The notes beneath the pieces were generated by a model. That model had not been told where the DNA came from and searched no databases. It saw only the letters and a program-made list of their open reading frames with translations. From the NCBI RefSeq assembly GCF_002362315.1, contig NZ_MTZV01000002.1:620001-684000 (forward strand): DNA of 64,000 nt, given 5' to 3'. The stretch is from Paraburkholderia acidicola. Its GTDB lineage: Bacteria > Pseudomonadota > Gammaproteobacteria > Burkholderiales > Burkholderiaceae. Numbering within the stretch: the first letter of the stretch is position 1; every line of letters begins with the position of its first letter. Both the position numbers and the translations under genes were made by a program. Below, one piece after another: positions 8,098-18,832 of the stretch.

Positions 8098-9090
8098 TTA
8101 TAGCTGGCCGAACAGCCAACGCACGTAGCGATCGACGCCTTCCTGCACCGTCAGGAACGGCGCATCGTAACCGGCCGCACGCAGCTTCGTCGGATCGGCC
8201 TGCGTGAAGCACTGATACTTGCCGCGCAGCGCATCGGGAAACGGCACGTACTCGATCAGTCCGCGTTGCACCTGCTCGGCAAGCGACAGTGCCGGCTCGT
8301 TTTTCAGCGCCCGCAACGTGTTGACGACCGTCGTCGCGATGTCGTTGAACGGCTGCGCGCGTCCGGTACCGAGGTTGAAAATACCCGACTTGTCCGGATG
8401 ATCGAAGAAGAACAGGTTCACCTTCGTCACGTCTTCGACGGAGACGAAGTCGCGTGTCTGTTCGCCTGCGCCGTAGCCGTTGTATTCGCCAAACAGCTTG
8501 ACCTTGCCTTCCGCGCGGAACTGGTTGAAGTTGTGAAACGCCACCGACGCCATGCGGCCCTTGTGCGTTTCGCGCGCGCCATACACGTTGAAATAGCGGA
8601 AGCCGGCAATCTGGCTCTTCGCTTGCGGCAACACACGTCGGATTACCTGATCGAACAGAAACTTCGAATAGCCGTACACGTTCAGCGGTGCTTCCGCGGT
8701 GCGATCTTCGACGAAGCGGTCTGAGCCACCGTAAGTCGCCGCCGACGACGCATACAGAAACTGCGTGCCCTGCGCGAGACACGCATCGAGCACCGCGCGG
8801 CTGTAACGGAAGTTGTTGTCCATCATGTAGCGGCCGTCGGTTTCCATCGTGTCCGAACAGGCGCCTTCATGGAACACCGCACGTACCTTGCCGAAATCGC
8901 CGCGCGCAAACCGTTCGACAAATTCAGTCTTGTCGAGATAATCATCGATCTCGCAATCGACGAGGTTCTTGAACTTGTCGGCGCGCGTCAGGTTGTCCAC
9001 TGCGATGATGCGCTGCTCGCCGCGCTCGTTGAGCGCCTTGACGATATTGCTGCCGATAAAGCCGGCTGCGCCGGTGACGATGAGAGTCAT
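8098..9090 (-). CDS. hldD: ADP-L-glycero-D-manno-heptose 6-epimerase
   Basis: 330-residue short-chain dehydrogenase/reductase-type epimerase performing the last step of ADP-heptose synthesis for the LPS inner core. The NADP-binding glycine motif GAAGFIG is at 7-13 and the catalytic YxxxK is in [30 protein letters not shown] and [19 protein letters not shown] are typical of HldD/RfaD. It is 88 bp downstream of the heptose kinase hldA on the same strand, so the two pathway enzymes are co-directional and likely co-transcribed. Confidence 0.96.
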   Translation of the reverse strand: MTLIVTGAAGFIGSNIVKALNERGEQRIIAVDNLTRADKFKNLVDCEIDDYLDKTEFVERFARGDFGKVRAVFHEGACSDTMETDGRYMMDNNFRYSRAVLDACLAQGTQFLYASSAATYGGSDRFVEDRTAEAPLNVYGYSKFLFDQVIRRVLPQAKSQIAGFRYFNVYGARETHKGRMASVAFHNFNQFRAEGKVKLFGEYNGYGAGEQTRDFVSVEDVTKVNLFFFDHPDKSGIFNLGTGRAQPFNDIATTVVNTLRALKNEPALSLAEQVQRGLIEYVPFPDALRGKYQCFTQADPTKLRAAGYDAPFLTVQEGVDRYVRWLFGQL

Positions 9091-9178
9091 GATCGTCCTG
9101 CGTTGAGTAAGAGTAGCGGTTGCTACGCGGCGTCTTGCGTCGTTCGCATGGCTGCGCGACGCAAAACGCGGCGCGGGT

Positions 9179-10159
9179 TCAATGGAACAGTTCGTCGTAA
9201 TCGACAGTGGCGGTGCCGAGCTTGCCGACCACGATGCCCGCGGCGCGATTCGCCAGCGAGACCGCTTCGACCAGCGACAAACCCGCGCCTAGCATGGCGG
9301 CGAGCGTGGCGATCACGGTGTCGCCGGCACCCGAGACATCATACACTTCGCGTGCCACCGCCGAAGCGTGCAGGATGCCTTCGGCGGCGAACAGCGTCAT
9401 GCCTTCTTCGGAGCGCGTGAGCAGCAGCGCGTCGAGTTCGAGATCGGCGCGCAGTTTCGCGACCCGCGCATGCAGGTCCTCTTCCGATTTCCATTGTCCG
9501 ATCACTTCGCGCAATTCCGCGCGGTTCGGCGTGATCACCGTCGCGCCGCGATAGCGCTCCCAGTCATCGCCCTTCGGATCGACCAGCACCGGCCGGCCCG
9601 CCGCGCGTGCATTGGCGATCATCCGCGTGACATGCGTGAGGCCGCCCTTCGCGTAATCGGACATCAGGATCACATCGTGTTGCGGCAGCAGTGCATCGAA
9701 GCGCGCGAGACCGGACAGCAGCACTTCGTGCGCCGGCGTGTTTTCGAAATCGACGCGCAGCAACTGCTGCTGGCGCGACAGCACGCGTAACTTGATCGTG
9801 GTCAGCAGCGCGGGGTCGCGCTCGAGATACGGCGTGACACCGCTGTCGCCGAGCAACTGCACGATGCGCTCGCCAGGTTCGTCGTGACCGACCACGCACA
9901 GCAATCCGGCCTGCGCACCGAGCGCCGCCGCATTGCGCGCGACGTTCGCCGCGCCGCCCAGACGGTCTTCCTGTTTCTGCACATGCACGACTGGTACCGG
10001 CGCTTCCGGCGAGATCCGGTTGACGTCGCCGAACCAGTAACGGTCGAGCATGACATCGCCCACCACGAGCACGCGTGCACGCGCGATCTGCTCGCGCGGT
10101 ACGACGCGTGGTTCGGGTACCGGCGTCGACGCTTCAGGGACGGTGGGAGGGTTGTACAT
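9179..10159 (-). CDS. hldA: D-glycero-beta-D-manno-heptose-7-phosphate kinase
   Basis: PfkB-family sugar kinase, 326 residues. The signature regions are [16 protein letters not shown] near the N-terminus and [17 protein letters not shown] near the C-terminus, with GAGD as the anion hole and catalytic Asp. It corresponds to the kinase half of E. coli HldE (RfaE); the adenylyltransferase half is absent, so a separate HldC-type protein must be encoded elsewhere. I prefer the ATG at 10159; an in-frame TTG lies 12 nt upstream. It overlaps the 3' end of ugd by 26 bp, indicating translational coupling. Confidence 0.94.
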   Translation of the reverse strand: MYNPPTVPEASTPVPEPRVVPREQIARARVLVVGDVMLDRYWFGDVNRISPEAPVPVVHVQKQEDRLGGAANVARNAAALGAQAGLLCVVGHDEPGERIVQLLGDSGVTPYLERDPALLTTIKLRVLSRQQQLLRVDFENTPAHEVLLSGLARFDALLPQHDVILMSDYAKGGLTHVTRMIANARAAGRPVLVDPKGDDWERYRGATVITPNRAELREVIGQWKSEEDLHARVAKLRADLELDALLLTRSEEGMTLFAAEGILHASAVAREVYDVSGAGDTVIATLAAMLGAGLSLVEAVSLANRAAGIVVGKLGTATVDYDELFH

Positions 10160-11528
10160 AGGGGCGTCCAATCGAGTGATAGTCGATGCCCAGCTCGGTC
10201 ATCGCTTCCGGTTCGTACAGGTTGCGGCCATCGAAAATCAGCGGCGACTTCAGCACCGACTTCAGGTACGCGAAGTCCGGGCTCTTGAACTCTTTCCATT
10301 CGGTAACGATGACAAGCGCGTCGGCGCCGATCAAGGTTTCGTCCTGGGTGTTCACGAAGTGCAGGCGCGCGCGTTGTTCGGGCTCGCCGTCGAGATCCAT
10401 TGCAAAGACACGGCGCGCTTCGTCCAGCGCGACCGGATCGTAAGCACGTACGGTCGCACCGCGCGTCAGCAGTTCCGCGATCAGCCGTCGACTCGGCGCT
10501 TCGCGCATGTCGTCGGTGTTCGGCTTGAACGCGAGCCCCCAAACCGCGAACGTGCGGCCCGTCAGATCGTCGCCGAGCGCGCCGGTAATCTTGCGCACGA
10601 GGATTTCCTTCTGCGCCTGATTCACGTCCTCGACGGCTTCGAGAATGCGCAGGTTGTGACCGCTCTCGCTCGCGGTGCGGATCAGTGCCTGCACGTCCTT
10701 CGGAAAGCACGAGCCGCCGTAACCGACGCCCGCATACAGGAAGTGGTAACCGATGCGCGGGTCGGAGCCGATGCCGCGACGCACGGCTTCGATATCGGCG
10801 CCCACGCGATCCGCAAGATTCGCCATTTCGTTCATGAACGAGATGCGTGTTGCAAGCATCGCGTTGGCCGCGTACTTCGTGAATTCGGCGGAACGCACGT
10901 CCATGTACAGCGTGCGCTCGTGATTGCGGTTGAACGGCGCATACAGACGCTTCATCTTTTCGCGCGCGATCTGGCCGGCCGCATCGTCGTCGATGCCGAG
11001 CACGATGCGATCGGGCCGCATGAAGTCGTCGACGGCGGCGCCTTCCTTCAGGAACTCGGGATTCGATACCACCGAGAAACGATGCTGCGGGCTGTCCGCG
11101 AGACCGCGCTTCGCCAGTTCTTCTGCGACAACGGCACGCACGCGTTCGGCGGTACCGACCGGCACCGTCGACTTGTCGACGATCACCTTGTAGCTATTCA
11201 TGTAGCGGCCGATGTTGCGCGCCGCTTCGAGCACGTATTGCAGATCGGCGGAACCGTCTTCATCGGGCGGCGTACCGACCGCGATGAACTGCACGTCGCC
11301 GTGTTCGACGCTCGCCTGAATATCGGTGGCGAACTCGATGCGTCCGGCCGCCCGCGTGCGCGCGATGATTTCCTTCAGGCCCGGCTCGTGAATCGGCACG
11401 CCGCCGCCGTTCAGGATGCCGATCTTGCGCGGATCGACGTCGACGCAGAAGACGTCGTTGCCGATTTCGGCCAGGCACGCGCCTGTGACGAGCCCGACAT
11501 AGCCCGTACCGATGATGGTGATTTTCAT
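10134..11528 (-). CDS. ugd: UDP-glucose 6-dehydrogenase
   Basis: 464-residue enzyme oxidising UDP-glucose to UDP-glucuronate, precursor for aminoarabinose lipid A decoration and acidic exopolysaccharide. The N-terminal NAD motif is [17 protein letters not shown]; the catalytic cysteine is in [13 protein letters not shown]; the second Rossmann-like domain starts about [18 protein letters not shown]. It is followed by hldA with a 26-bp overlap and preceded by lapB at 105 bp, so surface polysaccharide genes are grouped with the LPS assembly regulator. Confidence 0.96.
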   Translation of the reverse strand: MKITIIGTGYVGLVTGACLAEIGNDVFCVDVDPRKIGILNGGGVPIHEPGLKEIIARTRAAGRIEFATDIQASVEHGDVQFIAVGTPPDEDGSADLQYVLEAARNIGRYMNSYKVIVDKSTVPVGTAERVRAVVAEELAKRGLADSPQHRFSVVSNPEFLKEGAAVDDFMRPDRIVLGIDDDAAGQIAREKMKRLYAPFNRNHERTLYMDVRSAEFTKYAANAMLATRISFMNEMANLADRVGADIEAVRRGIGSDPRIGYHFLYAGVGYGGSCFPKDVQALIRTASESGHNLRILEAVEDVNQAQKEILVRKITGALGDDLTGRTFAVWGLAFKPNTDDMREAPSRRLIAELLTRGATVRAYDPVALDEARRVFAMDLDGEPEQRARLHFVNTQDETLIGADALVIVTEWKEFKSPDFAYLKSVLKSPLIFDGRNLYEPEAMTELGIDYHSIGRPYVQPSHRP

Positions 11529-11633
11529 ACGCGTTCCGGTAGGTGGTTCCGGTGTGGGTTTCCGGTGAATGATTCAACCGTGTCGCTACTGCACGGGCGC
11601 GGCGATCTTCGCGCGCACCCGGCGTTGTCGTGA

Positions 11634-12809
11634 TCAGCTCGCCGCTGCCATCGGTTCGATGCGACGCGGCGCATAGGTTTCCCAACCGCTACAGCCCGGG
11701 CATTGCCAATAGAAAAGCCGTGCCCGAAAACCGCAATTCTGGCACGTGTAGCGCGGCAGATTTTTCGTCCGCTGTTTGATCAAGGTGCGCATCAGATCCA
11801 GCTCACTGCGCCGCGGTTCTTCCGCGGTTGCCTGCTGTGCTTCGAGCAGGCGCGTCATGCCCGCGAGCGTCGGCGATTTCTGCATCTGCGTACGGGCCAG
11901 GGCATGCGCCGCGTCGGGTCCGCGCAGTGCCGCGACGTGCTGATACGCGACATCCAGCAGATCGTTGGTCGGATAGCGATCCACCCATGTCGTGAGCAGA
12001 TTGGCGCCCTCTTCCTGCTGGCCGAGCGCCGCATACGCCTTCATCAGTTTTTCGGCCACGAGAGGCAGGTAGGCCGGATTCTGCTCCTCGACCTTGCGCC
12101 ACTGCGCGATCGCGGCTTGTTGCTCGCCCGCAGCTGCGGCCACGTCACCGGAGAGTATGGTCGCGCGGACGTTCTGCGGATTGGCTTTCAGTGCGAGGGC
12201 GATCTGCCGGCGTGCCTCGTCGGGCTTCTGCTGCTGCAGCGCTTCGTGCGCGAGTTCGCAGTGGAACTGGGCCACTTCTTTCTCGAGCGATGCCGCGCCC
12301 ATGGTTTCGAGCCGGCGTGCGGTATCGATCGATTTGTTCCAGTCCTTTTCGATCTCGTAGATCGTCATCAGCGAACGCTGCGCGCCCAGCGCGTGGTCGC
12401 CCGTTTGCAGCGAACGGAAAGTTTCCTCCGCGCGATCGAGCAGACCGGCCTTCAGAAAATCCTGGCCGAGTTCGAAGAGCGCGTGGTCGCGCTCCTTGAC
12501 CGGCAGGTCGGCGCGGCTCAGCAGGTTTTGATGCACGCGGATCGCGCGATCTGTTTCACCACGCCGGCGAAACAGATTGCCGAGTGCGAAGTGCAGTTCG
12601 ATGGTTTCGGGGTCGAGCTTGACGACTTCGATGAATGCATCGATCGCCTGATCCGGTTGTTCGTTCAGCAGAAAATTCAGGCCGCGGAAATAGGACCGCG
12701 GCAGATTGGCGCTCTCGGACAACAGCGTCTTCAGGTCGTAACGCGCGGCCATCCAGCCGAGCGCGAAGGCGACCGGTATAACGAGTAGCCACCAGTAGTC
12801 TAGATCCAT
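11634..12809 (-). CDS. lapB: LPS assembly protein LapB (YciM), TPR plus rubredoxin-like metal site
   Basis: 391 residues, close to the family length. One N-terminal membrane anchor (MDLDYWWLLVIPVAFALGW) places the rest in the cytoplasm. Then come about nine TPR-like helical repeats, and a C-terminal rubredoxin-type zinc/iron knuckle, CQNCGF ... CPGCSGW (four cysteines). In E. coli LapB/YciM works with FtsH to control LpxC levels and so LPS amount. The start at 12809 begins the membrane helix; an in-frame codon 39 nt further upstream gives an unlikely extension. lapA lies 61 bp upstream. Confidence 0.94.
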   Translation of the reverse strand: MDLDYWWLLVIPVAFALGWMAARYDLKTLLSESANLPRSYFRGLNFLLNEQPDQAIDAFIEVVKLDPETIELHFALGNLFRRRGETDRAIRVHQNLLSRADLPVKERDHALFELGQDFLKAGLLDRAEETFRSLQTGDHALGAQRSLMTIYEIEKDWNKSIDTARRLETMGAASLEKEVAQFHCELAHEALQQQKPDEARRQIALALKANPQNVRATILSGDVAAAAGEQQAAIAQWRKVEEQNPAYLPLVAEKLMKAYAALGQQEEGANLLTTWVDRYPTNDLLDVAYQHVAALRGPDAAHALARTQMQKSPTLAGMTRLLEAQQATAEEPRRSELDLMRTLIKQRTKNLPRYTCQNCGFRARLFYWQCPGCSGWETYAPRRIEPMAAAS

Positions 12810-12870
12810 GCGAATGGTAGTGAAGGCGAAAACAAAAGCCGCGCACACGAGGCGCGCGGCATGAGGAAAC

Positions 12871-13164
12871 TCACATCAATGGCGGCAGCGGCGGTTGTTC
12901 GACGACCACCGGCGTTTCGCGCGCGACGCGCAGATCGCGCTTCAGGCGGCCGTTCTCGAGCCGTAACCGGAACAGCGCCGGCAACGACGATACGAGGCCA
13001 GCCAGCAGCCCCACGACGAAGAACGCGAGGCCAATCAGGATCAACGGCGCCTGCCATTGATAGCCAGCCAGGAAATTCAACGTGACGGTTTGCGTATTGG
13101 AGAGTGCGAGCACCAGCAGCAGCACGAACACCAGCACGCGGATCAACCAGACGATAAATTTCAT
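12871..13164 (-). CDS. lapA: LapA-family inner-membrane protein (DUF1049)
   Basis: 97-residue protein with two hydrophobic helices (about residues 4-22 and 40-62) joined by SNTQTVTLNFL, the hallmark of LapA/YciS proteins, followed by a basic, coiled-coil-like segment (RLRLENGRLKRDLRVARE) and a Pro-rich tail. The lapA-lapB pairing is conserved in proteobacteria and supports the call. The ATG at 13164 begins the first helix directly. It is separated from ihfB by a terminator, so it likely starts its own transcript. Confidence 0.88.
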   Translation of the reverse strand: MKFIVWLIRVLVFVLLLVLALSNTQTVTLNFLAGYQWQAPLILIGLAFFVVGLLAGLVSSLPALFRLRLENGRLKRDLRVARETPVVVEQPPLPPLM

Positions 13165-13250
13165 GAGTAGATCTCTTGACGGCGATTGCGGGATGACGCC
13201 GGCCTGATGACGCATCGCGCCACGGTGCTGCCCGCGCCGAAGTGACCCGT

Positions 13251-13279
13251 ATTGTAAATGAAGCCTCTCGCCGCTGGAC
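13251..13279 (-). promoter_or_regulatory. Possible promoter of lapA-lapB
   Basis: The minus strand reads TACAAT (13256-13251), a good -10 box about 90 bp before the lapA start; the -35 position 17 bp away (GTCCAG) is poor. It is placed sensibly just after the ihfB terminator. Confidence 0.3.
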
Positions 13280-13349
13280 AGAACCCGTGTCCTGGGCGAT
13301 CCCGCTTGCATGGATCCGCCGCAGTTCGGTGTAGCACGCCATACAGGCG

Positions 13350-13377
13350 AAAAAAAAGCGCCCGCAGGCGCTTTTTT
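13350..13377 (-). terminator. Intrinsic terminator after ihfB
   Basis: Stem agcgcc / ggcgct with a CGCA loop, flanked by A7 on one side and T6 on the other, so it can work on either strand. It sits 76 bp after the ihfB stop and ends the rpsA-ihfB transcript before lapA. Confidence 0.85.
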
Positions 13378-13452
13378 CTGATCTTTTTGCCGTCTGGCAT
13401 CTGTGGCATCCGCCGCTGGCGGTCGCTACAGTTTCGTTGCATGCACCGAAAC

Positions 13453-13776
13453 TCACAGATCGTCGTCCGGCCCTTCGTCTTTCAGCGGTTCGCCCGCACG
13501 TCGATCGACGCGCTCGCGCAACTCCTTGCCAGGCTTGAAATGCGGTACGAACTTCTCCGGCACCAGCACCTTTTCGCCCGATTTCGGATTGCGTCCGACA
13601 CGGGAAGGACGGCGGTTAAGGCCGAAGCTGCCGAAGCCACGAATTTCAATGCGATGGCCTTTGGCAAGCGCCTCGGACATTGCATCGAGCATCGTCTTCA
13701 CCGCAAAATCCGCGTCCTTGAGAACAAGTTGCGGGAATCGCGTAGCAAGCTGGGCGACCAATTCCGATTTGGTCAT
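13453..13776 (-). CDS. ihfB: Integration host factor subunit beta
   Basis: 107-residue HU/IHF-family DNA-bending protein. The start [14 protein letters not shown] and the arm region [25 protein letters not shown] (the beta-ribbon with its intercalating proline) are diagnostic of IHF beta. It has an acidic C-terminal tail (DEGPDDDL) somewhat longer than in E. coli. It follows rpsA with a 133-bp hairpin-rich spacer, the widely conserved rpsA-ihfB arrangement. Confidence 0.97.
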   Translation of the reverse strand: MTKSELVAQLATRFPQLVLKDADFAVKTMLDAMSEALAKGHRIEIRGFGSFGLNRRPSRVGRNPKSGEKVLVPEKFVPHFKPGKELRERVDRRAGEPLKDEGPDDDL

Positions 13777-13909
13777 ACTGCAGCAGACCCCTAAAGAAAA
13801 CGCCTGACCGCCCCCAGGTTTTGTACACCGCAGGAAGTCCCCGTGGGGGACAGCCCCTCTTCAGGGGGCCTGGCGCGCGAGGCGCCAGGGTTGGGGGCGT
13901 TCTTCAGGC
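13777..13909 (-). other. Hairpin-rich rpsA-ihfB spacer
   Basis: Several strong inverted repeats in 133 bp: gtcccc/ggggac at 13837-13851, a C/G-rich pair at about 13852-13868, and cctggcgc/gcgccagg at 13869-13889. None is followed by a T run on the minus strand, so these are more likely processing or stability structures between the very highly expressed S1 gene and ihfB than a terminator. Confidence 0.45.
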
Positions 13910-15625
13910 TTACTGGTTCTGGCCGTCGAGCTTGGCCTTCAACAGCGCGCCGAGGTTCGTCGTGCCGGTTGCTGCCGCGTTGGAATCCGACGAAGCCAGG
14001 CCGCGGATCGCTTCCTGTTGCTCAGCCGAATCCTTGGCCTTGACCGACAGGTTGATGCCACGCGACTTGCGATCGATGTTGATGATCATCGCGTTGACCT
14101 TGTCGCCTTCCTTCAGCACGTTGCGCGCATCTTCCACGCGGTCTTGAGCGATTTCCGAAGCGCGCAGGTAGCCTTCGACTTCCGTCGACAGCGTGACCAC
14201 TGCACCCTTCGCATCTACCGTCTTGACCACGCCGTCGACGATCGAACCCTTGTCGTTCATGGCAACGAAGTTGCTGAACGGGTCGCCTTCGAGCTGCTTG
14301 ATGCCGAGCGAAATGCGTTCTTTCTCGACATCGATGCCGAGCACGATCGCTTCCACTTCGTCGCCCTTCTTGTACTTGCGCACGGCTTCTTCGCCGGTTT
14401 CGCTCCACGACAGATCGGAGAGGTGAACCAGACCATCGATGCCGCCAGGCAGGCCGATGAACACGCCGAAGTCGGTGATCGACTTGATCGCGCCCTGCAG
14501 CTTGTCGCCCTTCTTGAAGTTACGGCTGAAGTCGTCCCACGGGTTCGGCTTGCATTGCTTCATGCCGAGGCTGATACGGCGGCGGTCTTCGTCGATTTCG
14601 AGAACCATGACTTCGACTTCGTCGCCGAGCTGCACAACCTTCGACGGTGCAACGTTCTTGTTCGTCCAGTCCATTTCCGACACGTGAACCAGGCCTTCGA
14701 TGCCCGATTCCACTTCGACGAATGCGCCGTAGTCGGTGATGTTGGTGACCTTGCCGAACAGGCGCGTGCCCGACGGGTAACGGCGGGAAATGCCTTCCCA
14801 CGGATCGTCGCCGAGTTGCTTGATGCCCAGCGAGACGCGGTTCTTCTCTTGATCAAACTTGAGGATCTTCGCGGTGACTTCCTGGCCAACCGACAGCACT
14901 TCGCTCGGGTGACGCACACGACGCCATGCGATGTCGGTGATGTGCAGCAGACCGTCGATACCGCCGAGGTCCACGAACGCGCCGTAGTCGGTGATGTTCT
15001 TGACCACGCCTTCCACGATCGCGCCTTCCTTCAGCGTTTCGAGCAGCTTTGCGCGCTCTTCGCCTTGCGTAGCTTCGATCACGGCACGGCGCGACAGCAC
15101 GACGTTGTTACGCTTGCGGTCGAGCTTGATGACGCGGAATTCGAGGGTCTTGCCTTCGTACGGGGTCGTGTCCTTGACCGGACGCGTGTCGACGAGCGAA
15201 CCCGGCAGGAATGCGCGGATGCCATTGACCATCACGGTCATGCCGCCCTTGACCTTGCCCGTGATCGTGCCGGTCACGAGTTCGTTGTTGTCGAGGGCTT
15301 TTTCCAGCGACAGCCACGAAGCGAGACGCTTCGCCTTGTCGCGCGACAGGATCGTGTCGCCGTAGCCGTTTTCGAGCGCGTCGATCGCGACGGAAACGAA
15401 GTCGCCCGCCTGCACTTCCACTTCACCCGCGTCGTTCAGGAATTCTTCCAGCGGGATGTAGGCTTCGGACTTGAGACCAGCATTGACGACCACGAAGTTG
15501 TGGTCGACGCGCACGACTTCGGCGGAGATCACTTCGCCAGCGCGCATGTCCTGCTTGGTCAGCGACTCTTCGAACAGAGCCGCAAAAGATTCGGTATTCG
15601 GGGTGGAGGTTTGCAGGTCGGACAT
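13910..15625 (-). CDS. rpsA: 30S ribosomal protein S1
   Basis: 571 residues with six consecutive S1/OB-fold RNA-binding repeats (recurring [10 protein letters not shown] / [10 protein letters not shown] / [10 protein letters not shown] type cores and GLLHITD / GLVHVSE / GLVHLSD strands). It delivers mRNA to the 30S subunit. The start [22 protein letters not shown] at 15625 is the usual betaproteobacterial one; earlier in-frame codons give non-conserved sequence. Codon use is strongly biased, as expected for a highly expressed gene. It lies between cmk and ihfB. Confidence 0.98.
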   Translation of the reverse strand: MSDLQTSTPNTESFAALFEESLTKQDMRAGEVISAEVVRVDHNFVVVNAGLKSEAYIPLEEFLNDAGEVEVQAGDFVSVAIDALENGYGDTILSRDKAKRLASWLSLEKALDNNELVTGTITGKVKGGMTVMVNGIRAFLPGSLVDTRPVKDTTPYEGKTLEFRVIKLDRKRNNVVLSRRAVIEATQGEERAKLLETLKEGAIVEGVVKNITDYGAFVDLGGIDGLLHITDIAWRRVRHPSEVLSVGQEVTAKILKFDQEKNRVSLGIKQLGDDPWEGISRRYPSGTRLFGKVTNITDYGAFVEVESGIEGLVHVSEMDWTNKNVAPSKVVQLGDEVEVMVLEIDEDRRRISLGMKQCKPNPWDDFSRNFKKGDKLQGAIKSITDFGVFIGLPGGIDGLVHLSDLSWSETGEEAVRKYKKGDEVEAIVLGIDVEKERISLGIKQLEGDPFSNFVAMNDKGSIVDGVVKTVDAKGAVVTLSTEVEGYLRASEIAQDRVEDARNVLKEGDKVNAMIINIDRKSRGINLSVKAKDSAEQQEAIRGLASSDSNAAATGTTNLGALLKAKLDGQNQ

Positions 15626-15736
15626 AAAAATCGGAATTTGCCTGGTTTTCGCGCGGCCCGGATGGCCGTACAGCGGCAAGACTTCAGTCGCTGTGATTAA
15701 AGCGAATCCCACGCGGGGTTAAAGGGTTAAATACAC

Positions 15737-15757
15737 GCTTCGCGACGCTCGCGAAGC
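15737..15757 (-). other. Hairpin in the cmk-rpsA spacer
   Basis: A 9-bp perfect inverted repeat, gcttcgcga / tcgcgaagc with a 3-nt loop, lies in the rpsA leader, 34 nt after the cmk stop. There is only a weak T-rich stretch afterwards (gtgtattta). It may be a partial terminator for cmk or part of a structured S1 leader; S1 represses its own mRNA in E. coli. Confidence 0.4.
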
Positions 15758-15790
15758 ACCTACCTTGCCGCTCGCACGCTCTTGCGCGCG

Positions 15791-16477
15791 TCATGCATGC
15801 GGCGTTAGCGCCTGATACCACTGCACTACCTGGCCGACCGCCTGGTCGACTGACAGTGCTGAGGTGTCGAGCAGCTTTGCATCTGCTGCGGGCTTGAGCG
15901 GCGCGGCCGTGCGCTGACTATCGCGCGCGTCGCGTTCACGCAAATCCCGGAGCAAGTCATCTATATTAGCAGAAAAACCTTTTTGGATCAATTGCTTATG
16001 ACGTCGCGCCGCACGGGCCTCGGCGCTTGCGGTCAAAAACACCTTCAGGGCTGCATCCTGGAAGATCACTGTCCCCATATCGCGGCCATCGGCCACTAAC
16101 CCTGGTTCCTTGCGAAAAGCCCGCTGACGCGCCACCAGCGCGGTCCGCACCGGGGTGTGGACGGCAATTGCCGAGGCCCGTTTGCCGATTTCCTCGGCGC
16201 GGATTTCGCTCGATACGTCCACCCCGTCGAGCTGTGCCAGCCCCTCGCGGAACGTGATGTGCAGGTCGCCGACCAGCTTGGCCAGCGCGTCGGCATCGTC
16301 GGTGGCGACCTGGTAGCGCGCGCTGGCCAGCGCGGTAAGCCGGTAGAGCGCGCCGCTGTCGAGCAGGTGAAAACCCAGCTGGGCGGCGACCAGCGCGGCC
16401 ACGGTGCCCTTACCGGAGGCAGTCGGGCCATCGATCGTAATGACGGGCGTCTGGTGAAAAGGACGGGTCGGTTTCAT
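15791..16477 (-). CDS. cmk: Cytidylate kinase
   Basis: 228-residue nucleoside monophosphate kinase converting CMP/dCMP to the diphosphates. The P-loop is [13 protein letters not shown] near residue 15, the CMP-binding segment is [12 protein letters not shown], and [15 protein letters not shown] with the lid [13 protein letters not shown] follow. The order aroA-cmk-rpsA is conserved in many proteobacteria. The start [12 protein letters not shown] at 16477 precedes the first beta strand; it is 43 bp downstream of aroA. Confidence 0.97.
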   Translation of the reverse strand: MKPTRPFHQTPVITIDGPTASGKGTVAALVAAQLGFHLLDSGALYRLTALASARYQVATDDADALAKLVGDLHITFREGLAQLDGVDVSSEIRAEEIGKRASAIAVHTPVRTALVARQRAFRKEPGLVADGRDMGTVIFQDAALKVFLTASAEARAARRHKQLIQKGFSANIDDLLRDLRERDARDSQRTAAPLKPAADAKLLDTSALSVDQAVGQVVQWYQALTPHA

Positions 16478-16520
16478 CGGAAAAGTCGCTCGTCGGGGCA
16501 AGCCGGAGTGGAAATCGGTG

Positions 16521-17825
16521 TCACGGCTTTGCGAGCGCGGCAAAGCGCTCGAAATAGTCGGGGAAGGTCTTGCCAACGCACTTCGGGTCGTTGATACGCA
16601 CCGGCACACCGCCGAGGCTCACCAGCGAGAAGCACATCGCCATCCGGTGATCGTCGTAGGTATCGATTGCAGCGCCGGGCGTGAGGCGGGCGGGCGGTGT
16701 GACGACCAGATAGTCGGCGCCCTCTTCGATCGTCGCGCCGACCTTGCGCAATTCGGTCGCCATCGCGGCGATCCGGTCGGTTTCCTTGACGCGCCAGCTG
16801 CCGATATTGCGCAGCGTCGAAGTGCCGTCGGCGAACAGCGCAGCCACGGCAATCGTCATCGCGGCGTCCGGGATCAGGTTGAAGTCCATGTCGATCGGCG
16901 CGAGCTTGCCGTGATCGTGGCCGATACCGCGCACCTCGATCCAGTCCTCACCCATCGATACATTGGCGCCCATCTGGTTGAGCGCGTCGGCAAAGCCAAC
17001 GTCGCCCTGGATGCTCGTGCGCCCGACGCCTTCCACCCGCAGCGGTCCGCCACCCAGCGCGCCGGCCGCGAGAAAGTACGAGGCCGACGACGCATCGCCC
17101 TCGACCATGATCCGCCCCGGCGCCCGATAGCGCCGACCGGCCGGCACCGTAAAACGCTGCCAGCCGTCGCGCTCGACATGAATGCCGAAGCGCGCCATCA
17201 GCTTGATCGTGATGTCGATATAGGGCTTCGAGATCAGTTCGCCTTCCACTTCGACGACCGTCACGCCGCTGGCGGAGCGCACGAGCGGCAGGGTCATCAG
17301 CAGCGCGGTCAGGAACTGGCTCGACACGTCGCCGCGCACGCGGATCGGTGCATCGACAGCGATCTGTGCCGCGTGGATACGCAGCGGCGGATAGCCTTCG
17401 TTCGCTTCGTAATCGATCTTCGCGCCGATCTGCCGCAAACCGTCGACCAGATCGCCGATCGGCCGCTCGTGCATGCGCGGCACACCGTGCACGCGATATT
17501 CGCCGCCGTTTACCGCAAGCGCCGCTGTGAGCGGACGCACCGCCGTACCCGCGTTACCGAGGAACAGATCGGCGCTCTGCGCGGTAAACGCGCCGCGCGT
17601 ACCGGTGACCGTGCAGGTATCGCCGCTACGGGTCAGTTTCACGCCGAGTTGTTCGAGCGCCGCGAGCATCACGCGGGTGTCGTCGGAATCGAGCAGGTTG
17701 GTAATCGTCGTCTCGCCTTCGGCGAGCGCGGCGAGCAGCAGCACACGGTTCGAAATGCTTTTCGAACCAGGCAGGCGCACCGTGCCGGATGCACGGGAGA
17801 AGGGTCCGAGATCGAGGTAGTCCAT
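16521..17825 (-). CDS. aroA: 3-phosphoshikimate 1-carboxyvinyltransferase (EPSP synthase)
   Basis: 434-residue sixth enzyme of the shikimate pathway. [20 protein letters not shown] carries the phosphate-contacting Lys/Ser, [17 protein letters not shown] is the PEP/glyphosate region (Gly-Asn-Ala-Gly-Thr), and [19 protein letters not shown] is the C-terminal signature. The native TAVRP loop indicates a class I, glyphosate-sensitive type (inference from the family). It starts at 17825, 11 bp after tyrA, so it is co-transcribed with the aromatic pathway genes upstream. Confidence 0.97.
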   Translation of the reverse strand: MDYLDLGPFSRASGTVRLPGSKSISNRVLLLAALAEGETTITNLLDSDDTRVMLAALEQLGVKLTRSGDTCTVTGTRGAFTAQSADLFLGNAGTAVRPLTAALAVNGGEYRVHGVPRMHERPIGDLVDGLRQIGAKIDYEANEGYPPLRIHAAQIAVDAPIRVRGDVSSQFLTALLMTLPLVRSASGVTVVEVEGELISKPYIDITIKLMARFGIHVERDGWQRFTVPAGRRYRAPGRIMVEGDASSASYFLAAGALGGGPLRVEGVGRTSIQGDVGFADALNQMGANVSMGEDWIEVRGIGHDHGKLAPIDMDFNLIPDAAMTIAVAALFADGTSTLRNIGSWRVKETDRIAAMATELRKVGATIEEGADYLVVTPPARLTPGAAIDTYDDHRMAMCFSLVSLGGVPVRINDPKCVGKTFPDYFERFAALAKP

Positions 17826-17836
17826 GGTATGTCCTG

Positions 17837-18766
17837 TTATTTCGACGCGTCGTCGGTACCGGTCTTGCCGCCACCGGCCTGCCATCCGCTGCGCGCTTCC
17901 CGCGAACGGGCGAACACGGCTTCGAGCGCCGCGCCGTCGCCCGCTTCGATCGCCGCACGCAGCCGCGCCAGCACCGCCGTGTAGCCGTCGAGTTCGTCGA
18001 GCAGCGCCGCGCGGTTGGCGACGCAGATGTCGCGCCACATCTCCGGGCTCGACGCCGCGATCCGCGTGAAATCGCGAAAGCCACCGGCCGCAAAGGAAAA
18101 CTTCAGCGCTGCGTCCGGAGAGCTGAGAATCTGCTCGACCAGCGCAAACGACAGCACGTGCGGCAGATGACTCACCGACGCAAGCACACGATCGTGCTGC
18201 TCCGGCGACATCTCATGCACCGCTGCGCCAGTGGCACGCCACATCGCGGCCACTCTCTCGACGTCGCGCGGCGCATTCTCCGGCAGCGCGCACAGCACGA
18301 CGTTGCGATCGACATACAGATCGGCGAGCGCCGCGTCGACGCCGCTCGACTCGCGACCGGCAATCGGATGCCCGGGCACGAACTGCGCGACCCGCGAACC
18401 AAGCGCCGCGCGCGCCGCGGCGACGACGTCGGATTTCGTGCTGCCGGCATCGGTGACGATGGTCGATGCGTCGAGAAACGGCGCGATGCGCTCGAGCAGC
18501 GGCTGCGTCTGCGCCACCGGCGCGGCAAGCAGCACGATGTCCGCGCCCGCCAGCGCCGCGCGCAAAGCGACCGGATCGTCGAAGGTGGCAGCTTCGTCGA
18601 TCACGCCGAGTTCGAGCGCCCGCGCCGTCGACGCCGCCGAACGCCCAATCCCGACCACAGTACGCGCGCCGCTCACACCATCACGCTCGCGCAACGCACG
18701 CGCAAGCGATCCGCCGATCAGGCCGACACCGAAAATCACCAGCTTGTTGAAAGAGAATGCGGCCAC
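17837..18766 (-). CDS. tyrA: Prephenate dehydrogenase
   Basis: 309-residue NAD(P)-dependent enzyme taking prephenate (or arogenate) toward tyrosine. The Rossmann start [20 protein letters not shown] and the segment [18 protein letters not shown] are characteristic (PGHP.AG carries substrate-binding residues), and [18 protein letters not shown] contains the catalytic-region histidine. It has a GTG start at 18766; no in-frame ATG lies near. There is no fused chorismate mutase (that domain is on pheA) and no ACT domain. It lies between hisC and aroA. Confidence 0.95.
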   Translation of the reverse strand: MAAFSFNKLVIFGVGLIGGSLARALRERDGVSGARTVVGIGRSAASTARALELGVIDEAATFDDPVALRAALAGADIVLLAAPVAQTQPLLERIAPFLDASTIVTDAGSTKSDVVAAARAALGSRVAQFVPGHPIAGRESSGVDAALADLYVDRNVVLCALPENAPRDVERVAAMWRATGAAVHEMSPEQHDRVLASVSHLPHVLSFALVEQILSSPDAALKFSFAAGGFRDFTRIAASSPEMWRDICVANRAALLDELDGYTAVLARLRAAIEAGDGAALEAVFARSREARSGWQAGGGKTGTDDASK

Positions 18767-18832
18767 AGCGAACCGGGAAAAAGCGTCCCGGCCATCATCG
18801 GGCCGGGCACGCGGATAGTTGGCGCGAACCGC

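Noticed and set aside
14018..15700. A 560-codon plus-strand frame opposite rpsA
   Set aside because: Mirror of the repetitive S1 domains; the translated sequence has no recognisable fold and no start signal.
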